A stretch of DNA of 64,000 nt from Nocardioides agariphilus (GTDB lineage Bacteria; Actinomycetota; Actinomycetes; Propionibacteriales; Nocardioidaceae): assembly GCF_015352445.1 (NCBI RefSeq), contig NZ_JADKPO010000022.1:1-64000 (forward strand), written 5' to 3'. Made by a program: the position numbers and the translations under genes. Position 1 is the stretch's first letter; each line of letters opens with the position of its first letter. Positions 28,310 to 36,807 of the stretch are shown here, piece after piece. The notes under the pieces are model-generated. The model did not search any database. It was not told the origin of the DNA and saw only the letters and a program-made list of their open reading frames with translations.

Positions 28310-29767
28310 TCAGTACGCGCCGCGCGAGCTCAAGACGGCCGACACCGTGCGGGCCAAGATGTTGAGGTCTTGGACCATCGACCAGTTGTCGACGTAGTAG
28401 AGGTCGAGACGGACCGTCTCGTCCCAGCTCAGGTCGGAGCGACCGGAGACCTGCCACAGCCCGGTCAGTCCCGGACGCACGCGCAGCCGACGGCTCATGT
28501 CGGTGCTGTAGCGGGCGACCTCGTGGGGCAGCGGCGGACGCGGGCCGACCAGGCTCATCTGGCCGCGCAGGACGTTCCACAGCTGGGGCAGCTCGTCGAT
28601 GGAGAGACGACGGATCAGGCGGCCCGGACGGGTCACCCGCGGGTCGTCGACCATCTTGAACATCACCGAGCTGCGCTCGTGGTTGGTCTCGAGGTCGATC
28701 CGCAGCTGTTCGGCGTCGGTCACCATGCTGCGGAACTTGTAGCAGCTGAAGGGGCGGCCGTCGCGGCCGATCCGGGTCTGTCGGAACAGGACGGGACCGC
28801 CGTCGTGGAACTTGATCCAGACCGCCGTGGCGAGGAGCAGCGGCGAGATGAGGAGCATGGCGCCCGCAGAGCCGAGGATGTCGAAGACCCGCTTGGCCCA
28901 GTGGGAGGCCTGCACGGTGCGCGGGGCGTCGACGTGGACGAGCGGCAGCCCGGCGACCGGCCGCACCTTGAGGCGCTCGCTCGAGACGTCGGTGAGGCTC
29001 GGCACGATGATGGCGCGCACGGAGTGGCCCTCGATCTCCCACATGGCCCTGCGCAGGTCGTGGGCGCTGGAGAACGCGCCGTCGGCGAAGATGATCACGT
29101 CGGCGTCAACGCCCTCGACCGCCGCCAGGGTGTCGGTCGTGGTCCCGAGGACGGGGATGCCGGCGGGCGTCTCGATGAGCGGTCGGCCGGGCGTGACCAG
29201 GGCGCCGAGCACGGTGTAGCCGAGCCAGGACTCCCGGCGCAGCACGGCCGCCAGGTCGTCGATGTGCTGCGGGTTGCCGGCGATGACCACGCCCTCGCGG
29301 AGGTGGCCGTGCTTGCGGGTCTGCTGGATCGAGCGGCGGAAGACCAGGCGCCAGGTGAGCAGCAGGGGCACGCCGATGGTGAAGGCGAGCAGGAAGAAGC
29401 CGCGAGAGAGCGGGAAGCGGGTGAGGAAGCAGCCGATCCCGACCAGGCCGGCGCTGAGCAGCGAGGCCTTCAGGACCAGCTTGTACTCGTCGGTGCCGGC
29501 GCCGAAGATGTCGCGGGCGTAGGCGCCGACGGCGAGCAGCATGGCCGCCCAGCCGAGCAGGAGCGGGCCGGCGGCGACGCTGACGTAGTCGCGGACGTCA
29601 CTGGCCGGGTTGAAGAACGTGAGCTCCTGGCGACCGACCATGGCCAAGAAGACGGCGAGCGCCAGCGTGAGTACGTCTCCGATCGCAGCAGCGATCGGAA
29701 TCAGGCGCGCGGATTGCGATCTCCGCGTGCCTGCCATGCGATTGACCGCGTGGCCGAGCAACGTCAT
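28310..29767 (-). CDS. Polyprenyl-phosphate sugar-1-phosphate transferase (WcaJ/CpsE type)
   Basis: A 485-residue membrane enzyme: four to five N-terminal helices, a nucleotide-binding-like soluble part (VVIAGNPQHIDDLAAVLRRE), another helix (FDILGSAGAMLLISPLLLA) and the C-terminal catalytic bacterial sugar transferase domain (GGPVLFRQTRIGRDGRPF, YKFRSM, PGLTGLWQVSGRSDL). It loads the first sugar phosphate on undecaprenyl phosphate to begin a surface polysaccharide repeat. Its ATG overlaps the stop of a tiny upstream ORF (29764-29928). It leads the GT4 gene in the same operon. Confidence 0.9.
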   Translation of the reverse strand: MTLLGHAVNRMAGTRRSQSARLIPIAAAIGDVLTLALAVFLAMVGRQELTFFNPASDVRDYVSVAAGPLLLGWAAMLLAVGAYARDIFGAGTDEYKLVLKASLLSAGLVGIGCFLTRFPLSRGFFLLAFTIGVPLLLTWRLVFRRSIQQTRKHGHLREGVVIAGNPQHIDDLAAVLRRESWLGYTVLGALVTPGRPLIETPAGIPVLGTTTDTLAAVEGVDADVIIFADGAFSSAHDLRRAMWEIEGHSVRAIIVPSLTDVSSERLKVRPVAGLPLVHVDAPRTVQASHWAKRVFDILGSAGAMLLISPLLLATAVWIKFHDGGPVLFRQTRIGRDGRPFSCYKFRSMVTDAEQLRIDLETNHERSSVMFKMVDDPRVTRPGRLIRRLSIDELPQLWNVLRGQMSLVGPRPPLPHEVARYSTDMSRRLRVRPGLTGLWQVSGRSDLSWDETVRLDLYYVDNWSMVQDLNILARTVSAVLSSRGAY

Positions 29768-29928
29768 TCAAGTCCCCCCAGACCTGGTGCTGCCCCGTTC
29801 GGGACGGCACCACACAATGACCCCACAAGGATTGTGCCCTGCGCAGCGGAGAACCGGAAGAAGTCGACAAAACTCTTCTGGAAATGTCCAAACCGCCTGT
29901 CGGCGACTCGGAGGCCGCGCGGATCCAT
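29764..29928 (-). CDS. Possible 54-residue peptide coupled to the sugar transferase gene
   Basis: Reads MDPRGLRVADRRFGHFQ at the start, KSFVDFFRF in the middle and a Gly/Ala/Leu-rich end (GLGGLE). It has a clear ribosome site (GAAGGA, five bases before ATG) and its TGA overlaps the ATG of the sugar transferase. Against it: third-position GC is only about half, much lower than neighbours, so it may be a leader with an accidental frame. The MauE and HprK/PqqD-like genes lie upstream on the same strand, so a role as a modified peptide is conceivable, but nothing in the sequence proves it. A single Cys is present. Confidence 0.35.
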   Translation of the reverse strand: MDPRGLRVADRRFGHFQKSFVDFFRFSAAQGTILVGSLCGAVPNGAAPGLGGLE

Positions 29929-29970
29929 GGTAGTCCTTCGTCAGGGCGGTCGGGTCGCTGCCCAGGGTAG

Positions 29971-29989
29971 GGGGGTCCTGGTCACCCCC
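29971..29989. terminator. G/C hairpin downstream of the MauE gene
   Basis: A 6-bp stem GGGGGT/ACCCCC with a 7-base loop lies between the MauE-like gene and the 54-residue ORF. An 8-bp inverted repeat (CTTCGTCA at 29936-29943 and TGACGAAG at 29999-30006) surrounds it. No U-tract is seen; it may be a terminator or a leader structure ahead of the sugar transferase. Confidence 0.35.
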
Positions 29990-30032
29990 GCGGTGGTTTG
30001 ACGAAGTCTGAGGTCAGGCTCAGGAGCGGGGC

Positions 30033-31130
30033 TCAGGCCCCGTGATCGGCGGTCGCATGCGGGTGGTCGTGCCCGTGGTCGTGCCCATGGTCGTGCCCGT
30101 GGTCGACCTCGACGGCGGCGGGTACGGCGAGCGCCGTCGGCTGTCCTTCGGCGTCGAGCTCCGCGGCCGCGAGCTCGGCGATGATGTCGTCGAGGAACCT
30201 CGTGATGGCGGCGGTGCCGGCCACCGGGCCGCCGGCGATCAGCCCGTCGGCTCCGAGGAGGACGGCCGAGGGCCTCCCGGCGGCGAACGCGAAGTTCGCA
30301 CCGCCCTCGACGTCGTACCAGACCTTGGCACCGGGCGGCGTGACCTCGCTGGGGAGGTGGTCCAGCGGCTCGGTGAACAGCAGCTGGACCTCGACCGGTC
30401 CGAGCCGCGCGATCCAGTCGGGGACCTTGGCCGCGACGTCGTGGCAGGCGCCGCACGTGGAGGACAGGAGCAGGAGCAGCTGTGGCTTCTCGGAGGCGAG
30501 CTGGCGCAAGGTGACGGAGACGTCCTCGCGGTCGCGCAGCAAGCCGAAGGGGATGGGTTCGCGCTCGTAGTCGAGCAGGTCCTCGTCGGCGACCTGCTCC
30601 CCGGACGGCCGCCGGAGCCCGACCACCAAGACTGCGGTGGCCGTGACCGCGACTGCCATCAGCAGCCACGCCACGTCTGCGGAGCCCAGGTCGCCGAGGG
30701 CCGGGATGACTCCTGAGCCGCCCGCACCCAGGGCGGCGGCCAGGGCGGCCAACCCAACGAGCAGGGTGTTGCGCGCCAGCGTCGACCAGGACACCCGGTC
30801 CTCACCGGCCGCGCCGAAGCAACCGCAGTCGACCTCGTCACCGCGCCGCAGGACCAGGAGCACCAGCACCCAGTAGGCCATGAACAGCGCGGTCACGGCA
30901 GCGGCCACGACCGTGAGCGTCCAGCTCCAGGTGACCAGCAGCAGGACTCCGAGTGCGATCTCGGCGGTCGGCAGCAGGCGTACGACGGTGGGCGAGCTCA
31001 GCGCCCGCGGCACGCGCATCGAGACGAAGGCGGACCGGGTGGCGTCCGTGTCGGCGTACTTGGCGACTCCGCTGAGCAGCAGCACGGCGGCACAGGCCAA
31101 GGGGGCAAGCACCAAGGCGGTCTCGGTCAC
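30033..31130 (-). CDS. MauE/DoxX-like membrane protein with thioredoxin-like domain and His-rich tail
   Basis: A 365-residue protein: about four membrane helices of the MauE/DoxX type with the conserved DCGCFG (C102, C104), then another helix and a thioredoxin-like domain with STCGACH (C226, C229), then a tail with repeated HGHD/HDHP units from about residue 345. MauE relatives pass reducing power or help form disulfides outside the membrane. The GTG start 31130 lies seven bases after the HprK/PqqD-like stop, so both are co-expressed. The His tail may bind Ni, Zn or Cu. The role is unknown. Confidence 0.75.
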   Translation of the reverse strand: MTETALVLAPLACAAVLLLSGVAKYADTDATRSAFVSMRVPRALSSPTVVRLLPTAEIALGVLLLVTWSWTLTVVAAAVTALFMAYWVLVLLVLRRGDEVDCGCFGAAGEDRVSWSTLARNTLLVGLAALAAALGAGGSGVIPALGDLGSADVAWLLMAVAVTATAVLVVGLRRPSGEQVADEDLLDYEREPIPFGLLRDREDVSVTLRQLASEKPQLLLLLSSTCGACHDVAAKVPDWIARLGPVEVQLLFTEPLDHLPSEVTPPGAKVWYDVEGGANFAFAAGRPSAVLLGADGLIAGGPVAGTAAITRFLDDIIAELAAAELDAEGQPTALAVPAAVEVDHGHDHGHDHGHDHPHATADHGA

Positions 31131-31137
31131 GGCTCGA

Positions 31138-32229
31138 TCATGCCAGCGATCCCCAGGCCAGGAGGTTCTCTTGGGCCAGCGTGGCCACAGCCGATCGGAC
31201 CACCTCCTCGGCACGGTCGTGGGCACCGAAGCGCTCCTGGGCCGCGGCCACCAGGTCCTGCATCGAGGACGGCTCGGCGACGTGCAGCCAGATGGCCGCG
31301 GTCAGATCGGCCAGCAGCCAGGCGTGCGACTCGGTGAGCACCACGAGCTCGTGGTCGACCTCGACGGCCTCCGCGAACGGCAGCCTGGCCAGCAGGGGAC
31401 CCTCGGACTCGACGAGGGGGAAGCCCTCCTGTCCGGCGTGCCAGACCAGCTCCTCGGCCGGTGGGACGTCATCCGGCTCGGCCAGCAGCGCCGTCAGGTC
31501 GTCGAGGTGCTCCTCGATCTCGTCATAGGTCAGCACCCGGGCGCCCCCGCAGTCATGCAACAGACCGACCAGAGTCCGTAGCGGCCGCGGCAGCTGCGAC
31601 ATCGACGACGACTGCTCGACCAGCTGGAGGAGGGCCGCGGCGGTGCCCAGCCGGCTCAGCCCTCGCGGCCCGTCTCCACCGCGGTGCAGCATGACCACCC
31701 GCGCCAGGCGTGCCAGCTCCGGTGTCGGAAGCAGGCCGACCTCGTCGGGGGAGAGCTGGAGCTTGTGGTGCTTCGAGGACGGGTCGGTCAGCACCGACAA
31801 GGGCTTGGGGTGGGGATAGACGACGCCCTCGGAGTCGATCGAGATCGTCTCGTCGGAGACGTAGCCCAGGCGGGAGGCGAGTGCTCGGGTGGCGGTGGTC
31901 TTGCCGGTGCCGGACGGTGCCACCAGGGCGAGCAGCCGCCCGTCGGCGTCGGCGACTCCGCCGGCGTGGAGGTTGACGCGTCGGCCGGCGGTTGCCCGCA
32001 GGCCCGCCATCGTCACCCGGGTCGTCACGCCGTAGTCGCGGACGACCTCGTTGTCGGAGTCGCCGTCCCACGCGGAGATCGTGGCCGCCGGCTTCTCCGG
32101 CGGGTCGACCACGGCGCGCGACCACTGACCTGCCAGCCGGTCGCGGCTGGCCTGGTCGGGCACCCGGATCTCGATGGTCACCCCCATCGCACGTACCTGG
32201 AGTGGCGGCACGTCGGGAGCGGCGGTCAC
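31138..32229 (-). CDS. HprK-like P-loop protein with PqqD-like C-terminal domain
   Basis: A 363-residue protein. Residues ~84-180 look like the HPr-kinase core: LHAGGVADADGRLLALVA, then Walker A APSGTGKTT (104-112) and YVSDETISID. Residues ~285-363 look like a PqqD/RRE fold (VVLTESHAWLLADLTAAIWLH to LAQENLLAW). HprK-type kinases act in sugar control and in some lasso-peptide clusters; PqqD domains bind leader peptides. Here the partner is a MauE/thioredoxin protein, and no HPr or lasso cyclase is nearby. Its function is not known. A degenerate paralogue is at 51756-52829. Confidence 0.6.
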   Translation of the reverse strand: MTAAPDVPPLQVRAMGVTIEIRVPDQASRDRLAGQWSRAVVDPPEKPAATISAWDGDSDNEVVRDYGVTTRVTMAGLRATAGRRVNLHAGGVADADGRLLALVAPSGTGKTTATRALASRLGYVSDETISIDSEGVVYPHPKPLSVLTDPSSKHHKLQLSPDEVGLLPTPELARLARVVMLHRGGDGPRGLSRLGTAAALLQLVEQSSSMSQLPRPLRTLVGLLHDCGGARVLTYDEIEEHLDDLTALLAEPDDVPPAEELVWHAGQEGFPLVESEGPLLARLPFAEAVEVDHELVVLTESHAWLLADLTAAIWLHVAEPSSMQDLVAAAQERFGAHDRAEEVVRSAVATLAQENLLAWGSLA

Positions 32230-32268
32230 GGGGCCATTGTGTCGGCTGACGACGCCTAAGGTGCGGAC

Positions 32269-33438
32269 ATGGACCTGACGCTGACCGAAGAGGAGCGCGA
32301 GATCCGCGACTGGGTGCGCACGTTCGTGACTCGCGAGGTGCTGCCCCTGGAGTCGATGGTGCTCGAGCGCGAGCGGCGCAACGAGCGAGGGCTGACCCGC
32401 GAGGAGCTCAAGGCGTTGCAGGACAAGGCCAGGCAGTCCGGCTTCTTCGGGATCCAGACCCCCGAGGAGTACGGCGGGATGGGGCTCGGGGCGCTGATGA
32501 CCGCGCTGACCCAGGTGGAGCTCGGTCGCTCGTTCGTGCCGTTCAGCTTCGGCGGCGACGCCGACAACATCCTCTACGCCGCCAACCCCGAGCAGCAGGA
32601 GCGCTACCTGCTGCCCACGATCGAGGGCGACAAGATCAGCTGCTTCGCCATCACCGAGCCGGGCGCCGGGTCAGACGCACGCAACCTCCGCACGTCCGCC
32701 GTCCGCGACGGCGACGAATGGGTGATCAACGGCGAGAAGACCTTCATCACCTTCGGCGACGTGGCCGACTTCGTGATGGTCTTCGCCGTCACCGACAAGG
32801 AGCTGGGTGCCGACGGCGGGGTGACCTGCTTCCTGGTCGACCGCGAGGCGGGCTGGACCTCCGCGCCGATCCCGACGATGGGCGAGTGGGGACCCGCGTC
32901 GCTGAGCTTCCAAGACGTCCGGGTGCCCCACACGGCCATCCTGGGCGAGGAGGGGCGCGGCTTCGAGCTGGCCATGCGCTGGATCGGCCGCGGTCGCTAC
33001 CTGCTGCCGGCCCGGGCTCTCGGCGCGTGCGAACGCCTGCTGGAGATGGGCATGGAGCATGCCCGTCAGCGAGTGACGTTCGGTGCGCCCATCGCCGACC
33101 GCCAGGCGATCCAGTGGATGGTCGCCGACTCGGCGGTCGAGATCGAGGCGCTGCGCTGGCTGGTGCTCACGGCGGCCTGGCAGGTCGACCATGGCCTGGA
33201 CTCCCGGCAGTCGCAGTCGATGGCCAAGCTCTACGGCGGGGTGAAGGCCAACGAGATCGTCGACCGCGTCCTGCAGATGCACGGCGGCATGGGCTACACG
33301 CGCGAGCTGCCCATCGAGCGCTGGTACCGCGAGCTGCGGCTGCTGCGCATCTACGAGGGCACCGACGAGATCCAGCGACGCACCATCGCCCGCAACCTGC
33401 TTTCCGGCCACGTGACGGTGCGCGGACACCTAGGGTGA
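32269..33438 (+). CDS. Acyl-CoA dehydrogenase
   Basis: A 389-residue flavoprotein. Recognisable parts are CFAITEPGAGSDA (FAD/substrate region), WVINGEKTFIT, and the C-terminal MHGGMGYTRELPIERWYRELRLL part followed by YEGTDEIQR, whose Glu is the usual catalytic base. It oxidises acyl-CoA to enoyl-CoA; chain length or branched substrate cannot be set. It diverges from the HprK/PqqD-like gene by 39 bases and is followed after five bases by a secreted protein gene. Confidence 0.9.
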   Translation: MDLTLTEEEREIRDWVRTFVTREVLPLESMVLERERRNERGLTREELKALQDKARQSGFFGIQTPEEYGGMGLGALMTALTQVELGRSFVPFSFGGDADNILYAANPEQQERYLLPTIEGDKISCFAITEPGAGSDARNLRTSAVRDGDEWVINGEKTFITFGDVADFVMVFAVTDKELGADGGVTCFLVDREAGWTSAPIPTMGEWGPASLSFQDVRVPHTAILGEEGRGFELAMRWIGRGRYLLPARALGACERLLEMGMEHARQRVTFGAPIADRQAIQWMVADSAVEIEALRWLVLTAAWQVDHGLDSRQSQSMAKLYGGVKANEIVDRVLQMHGGMGYTRELPIERWYRELRLLRIYEGTDEIQRRTIARNLLSGHVTVRGHLG

Positions 33439-33443
33439 GCCGC

Positions 33444-34643
33444 ATGAGACGCGTCCTTCTCGGAGCCGCTGCGTCGGTCCTGCTCGTGACCGCCCTGGCG
33501 ACCGTGCCCACCCCCGCGACCTCTGCGGCCATCGTCGCCAGCCCGTGGTGCAGCAGCGGGCGGCCGGCCCCGTGTCTGGAGGGGCTGTGGCGCGACGGCG
33601 TCGCGCTGACCAGTGCCGACCCGACGTACTCCTTCCTGTTCCTGGAGGACGAGGGCTGGGACCCGATGCCCGGCGGCTTCTGGTGGGAGTTCACCAAGAA
33701 CGGTGGCTACGACATGGGCACCTCCGAGCTCGGTCACACCTTCCGGGCGCTGGTCAACAACGGATCTGCCGAGCCGCGCACGACGTTCGGGTTCGCCGAC
33801 GGCGTGGACGTCGCGCTGCTCCCCGACACCGGAACCGGCTACCGCGTGGACCTCACGGTGCGGCCCGTGTCGATGGTCTTCTCCTGCCGGGTCGACGGCT
33901 CCGGCACCACGACCTGCCCCTACACCGGCCTGGCCGAGGACACCGTCCAGGCCATGGCCTACGGATCGGTCGACGACGGCTCGTGGTGGGGCGGTCCGGC
34001 GATCCGCGACCAGGTCAAGGGCCTGGAGCTGTTCACCAACGTGCACGTGGTCTCGACGCCGCCGGAGTTCAGCGTCGCGGCCGACGGCTCGACGGCGATG
34101 ACGGTGCTGCTGCAGAACTCCCACGAGTACTTCGGCGGGGCACTGTTCGAGGGCTTCGCCGACTACCGCGTGCCCTACCGCATGCTGCGCGAGGTCTTCG
34201 GCATCCCCGACCCGAGCACGATGACGGGGTCCTCCCTCGTGACGACCGTCAGCGGCACCACCGCGCCTGTCGCCCTCGGCCAGGACGGCAGCGCGGTGAC
34301 GGTCGACATCGGCCCCATCACCTTCAGCAAGCGCCGGGTCCGGGTGGCGACCGGAACCATCACGCCGACCAAGCCCTCCGACGTACGCACCAAGCGCGTC
34401 AGCGCCAAGGTCGCGCGCGTGGCGTTCGATGCCTCACGAGCGCGCGGCGCGAGGGTCAAGGGCTACACCGCCCAGTGCCAGCGTCCCAACGGCACCGACC
34501 GCGAGACCGCCGGGTCCGACACCACTCGCGTGCGGGTGTCCGGGCTGCAGCCCGGCCGCGCCTACCAGTGCCGGGTGCGGGCCCTGTCCAAGGTCGGGCC
34601 CAGCAAGTGGTCGCCGTGGGTCAAGGTGCCGGCCCGACCGTGA
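33444..34643 (+). CDS. Secreted protein with C-terminal fibronectin III-like domain
   Basis: A 399-residue exported protein: signal peptide (about 1-28, VLLGAAASVLLVTALA), a cysteine-containing middle with no family I recognise (GGFWWEFTKNGGYDM), and a C-terminal ~90 residues that fit a fibronectin type III fold (ARVKGYTAQCQ, RVRVSGLQPGRAYQCRVRALSKVG). The domain often binds polysaccharide or cell wall. The ATG at 33444 follows the dehydrogenase stop closely, but a functional link is doubtful. Substrate and role are unknown. Confidence 0.7.
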   Translation: MRRVLLGAAASVLLVTALATVPTPATSAAIVASPWCSSGRPAPCLEGLWRDGVALTSADPTYSFLFLEDEGWDPMPGGFWWEFTKNGGYDMGTSELGHTFRALVNNGSAEPRTTFGFADGVDVALLPDTGTGYRVDLTVRPVSMVFSCRVDGSGTTTCPYTGLAEDTVQAMAYGSVDDGSWWGGPAIRDQVKGLELFTNVHVVSTPPEFSVAADGSTAMTVLLQNSHEYFGGALFEGFADYRVPYRMLREVFGIPDPSTMTGSSLVTTVSGTTAPVALGQDGSAVTVDIGPITFSKRRVRVATGTITPTKPSDVRTKRVSAKVARVAFDASRARGARVKGYTAQCQRPNGTDRETAGSDTTRVRVSGLQPGRAYQCRVRALSKVGPSKWSPWVKVPARP

Positions 34644-34699
34644 CCCCCAACGGGGGTCTGCTCAGGCGGTAGTCCTGTGGGCTCTGCCAGGATCTCGGC

Positions 34700-35563
34700 A
34701 TGGACCTGCGGCTCGGACGTCACACGTTCGGGCCGGACCAGACGCTGATGATGGCGATCGTCAACCGCACGCGGGACTCGTTCTTCGACCAGGGTGCGAC
34801 CTACGACGAGGGGCCGGCGCGTGAGCGCGTGCGCCAGGTCGTCGAGGACGGCGCCGAGATCGTCGACATCGGCGGGGTGCGGGCCGGCTACGGCGAGGTG
34901 GTCGACGCCGCCGAGGAGATCCGGCGCGTCGTGCCGTTCGTGGCCTGGGTGCGAGAGCACCACCCCGGCGTGGTGATCAGCGTCGACACCTGGCGCTCGG
35001 AGGTCGCCCGCGAGGTGTGTGCGGCGGGAGCCGACCTCGTCAACGACGCGTGGGGCGGCCACGACCCGGCACTCGTCGAGGTCGCCGCAGAGTTCGGCGC
35101 CGGCATCGTCTGCACCCACACCGGCGGGCTCCCACCGCGCACCGACCCCTACCGCGTCGAGTACGACGACGTGGTGGCCGCGGCGATCGCCGAGACGACC
35201 AGCCTCGCCGAGCGAGCGCTCGCGGCCGGAGTGCCCCGCGAGTCGATCGTCATCGACCCCGCCCACGACTTCGGCAAGAACACCTTCCACTCCCTGGAGA
35301 TCACCCGACGACTGGGGGAGATGGTCGCGACCGGCTGGCCGGTGCTGGTCTCGTTGTCCAACAAGGACTTCGTCGGCGAGACCCTGGGAGCGCCGCCCCA
35401 GGAGCGCCTGACCGGCACGCTGGCCGCCACCTCGGTGTGCGCCCTCGCCGGTGCTCGCATCTACCGCGTCCATCAGGTGCGTGAGACCCGGGCGACCGTC
35501 GACATGGTCTGGTCGATCGCCGGGCGGCGACCTCCGCTGCGTGCGATCAGGGCCTTGCAGTGA
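34700..35563 (+). CDS. folP: Dihydropteroate synthase-like protein (FolP2 type)
   Basis: A 287-residue TIM-barrel protein: MAIVNRTRDSFFDQGATY near the start, VDIGGVRAG, ISVDTWRSEVAREVCAAGADLVND and LSNKDFVGETLG are the usual pterin/pABA site segments. The pattern is nearer to mycobacterial FolP2 than to FolP1; M. tuberculosis FolP2 is not proven to be a true dihydropteroate synthase, so the reaction is uncertain here too. The stop overlaps the next gene's GTG. Confidence 0.85.
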   Translation: MDLRLGRHTFGPDQTLMMAIVNRTRDSFFDQGATYDEGPARERVRQVVEDGAEIVDIGGVRAGYGEVVDAAEEIRRVVPFVAWVREHHPGVVISVDTWRSEVAREVCAAGADLVNDAWGGHDPALVEVAAEFGAGIVCTHTGGLPPRTDPYRVEYDDVVAAAIAETTSLAERALAAGVPRESIVIDPAHDFGKNTFHSLEITRRLGEMVATGWPVLVSLSNKDFVGETLGAPPQERLTGTLAATSVCALAGARIYRVHQVRETRATVDMVWSIAGRRPPLRAIRALQ

Positions 35564-36075
35564 CAGGGGTGAGGGTCGCGCTGGTGCCGGGCGTGTTGGC
35601 GTTCCTGCCCGAGTACGCCGGCCAGGTGGACCCCGTCGCCGAGGTGCGCGCCGCATCGCTGGCGGCTGCCGCGTGGGTGGGGGAGGCCGGACCCGTCACG
35701 GTCGTCGGCGACCCGCAGGGCACCCGGGTCGGCCGCCGGTTGCTGGCGCAGTCAGGTGCCGAGGAGGGTGCCGGCTCGGCGTACCTCGTGGTGGCCAACG
35801 GCTCCGCACGCCGCAACGACACCGCGCCCGGGTACGTCGACGAGCGCGCGGTGCCCTTCGACGATCGGGTCCTCGCCGCCCTGGCTGCGCCGGACCCTGA
35901 GGCCCTGGCCGACCTCGACGTCGAGCTCGCGGAGGCGCTGTTGGTCGGCCATCCGGCGGGCCTGGTCCGGCTCGGGGAGTTGCTGAGGGGCGCGCGCACG
36001 GTCGGCGTCGACCACGTCAGCGACCCGTTCGGCGTCGCCTACTGGGTGGTGCGCTGGGAGGGCCCGCAGCCCTGA
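35560..36075 (+). CDS. Conserved hypothetical protein coupled to folP
   Basis: A 171-residue soluble protein with a VALVPGVLAFLPEYAG start and alternating helices and strands; AYLVVANGSARRNDTAPGYVDERAV and LLVGHPAGLVRLGELL look like an alpha/beta sandwich similar to class III extradiol dioxygenase-like (LigB) proteins, but metal ligands are not clear. The GTG overlaps the folP stop by four bases, so they are co-translated. Function unknown. Confidence 0.65.
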   Translation: MTGVRVALVPGVLAFLPEYAGQVDPVAEVRAASLAAAAWVGEAGPVTVVGDPQGTRVGRRLLAQSGAEEGAGSAYLVVANGSARRNDTAPGYVDERAVPFDDRVLAALAAPDPEALADLDVELAEALLVGHPAGLVRLGELLRGARTVGVDHVSDPFGVAYWVVRWEGPQP

Positions 36076-36096
36076 CACGGTTGCGGTGATGATGGG

Positions 36097-36768
36097 ATGA
36101 CCGGTATGCGGACCCTCCTCGGACCATCCACCTCCGGTGACCTGCGTGAGCTCTACGCCGCGCCGCGAACCCCGTGGCTGCGCGTCAACATGGTCTCCAC
36201 CGTCGACGGCGCCGCCACCGGGGAGTCCGGTCTGACCGACTCGATCAACAACCAGGCCGACCAGCTCGTGTTCGGTCTGCTGCGCGAGCTCGCAGACTGC
36301 GTCGTGGTCGGGGCCGGCACGGCGCGCACCGAGGGCTACCCGCCGCTCGACGTGCCCACCGTGGTGGTGTCGCGCAGCGGCACCGTGCCCGAGAGGATGC
36401 GCGGTGCCGAGCCGGGGCGGGTGCTGCTCGCCACCGTCGGCGTGGCCGCCGGACTCGGGTCTGCGCGCGAGCTGCTGGGCAACGACAACGTGCTGGTGCT
36501 CGGCTCACACCGCGTCGACCTGGCGGCGATGAAGCAGGCCCTGGTCGAGCGCGGCTTCGGCGACATCTTGTGCGAGGGCGGCCCCCACCTGCTGCGCGAC
36601 CTGCTCGACCAGGGCGTGGCCGACGAGCTCGCCTGCACCTTCGTGCCGCGCCTCGTGGCCGGGATCCATCCGCGGATCACCGACGGCCCGCCCGTCGACG
36701 TACCCCTGTCGCTGCACTCGCTCGTGGAGGCCGACGGGACCCTGCTCGGCCGCTGGTTCAGGGCCTGA
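36097..36768 (+). CDS. RibD C-terminal-like pyrimidine reductase family protein
   Basis: A 223-residue protein of the RibD/DHFR-like reductase fold: MVSTVDGAATGESG, VVGAGTARTEGYPPL (NADPH-binding Gly loop) and the LCEGGPHLLRDLL segment. Such proteins reduce a pyrimidine or similar ring with NADPH; without the RibD deaminase half, a direct place in riboflavin synthesis is unsure. It follows the folP pair, 21 bases after the previous stop, perhaps forming a pterin/flavin-related run. Confidence 0.8.
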   Translation: MTGMRTLLGPSTSGDLRELYAAPRTPWLRVNMVSTVDGAATGESGLTDSINNQADQLVFGLLRELADCVVVGAGTARTEGYPPLDVPTVVVSRSGTVPERMRGAEPGRVLLATVGVAAGLGSARELLGNDNVLVLGSHRVDLAAMKQALVERGFGDILCEGGPHLLRDLLDQGVADELACTFVPRLVAGIHPRITDGPPVDVPLSLHSLVEADGTLLGRWFRA

Positions 36769-36788
36769 AGGCCCGGGGACGCCGGACA

Positions 36789-36805
36789 GGCGAGCTCCGC
36801 TCGCC
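36789..36805. terminator. Stem-loop between convergent genes
   Basis: A 7-bp stem GGCGAGC/GCTCGCC with 3-base loop TCC sits between the stops of the RibD-like gene (36768) and the secreted protein gene (36808). It lacks a U-run but is placed to end both transcripts. Confidence 0.45.
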
Positions 36806-36807
36806 CA

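Noticed and set aside
31138-32229. HprK-like gene as a true HPr kinase of sugar control
   Set aside because: It lacks the usual HprK neighbours and ends in a PqqD-like domain, so the classic role is unlikely.
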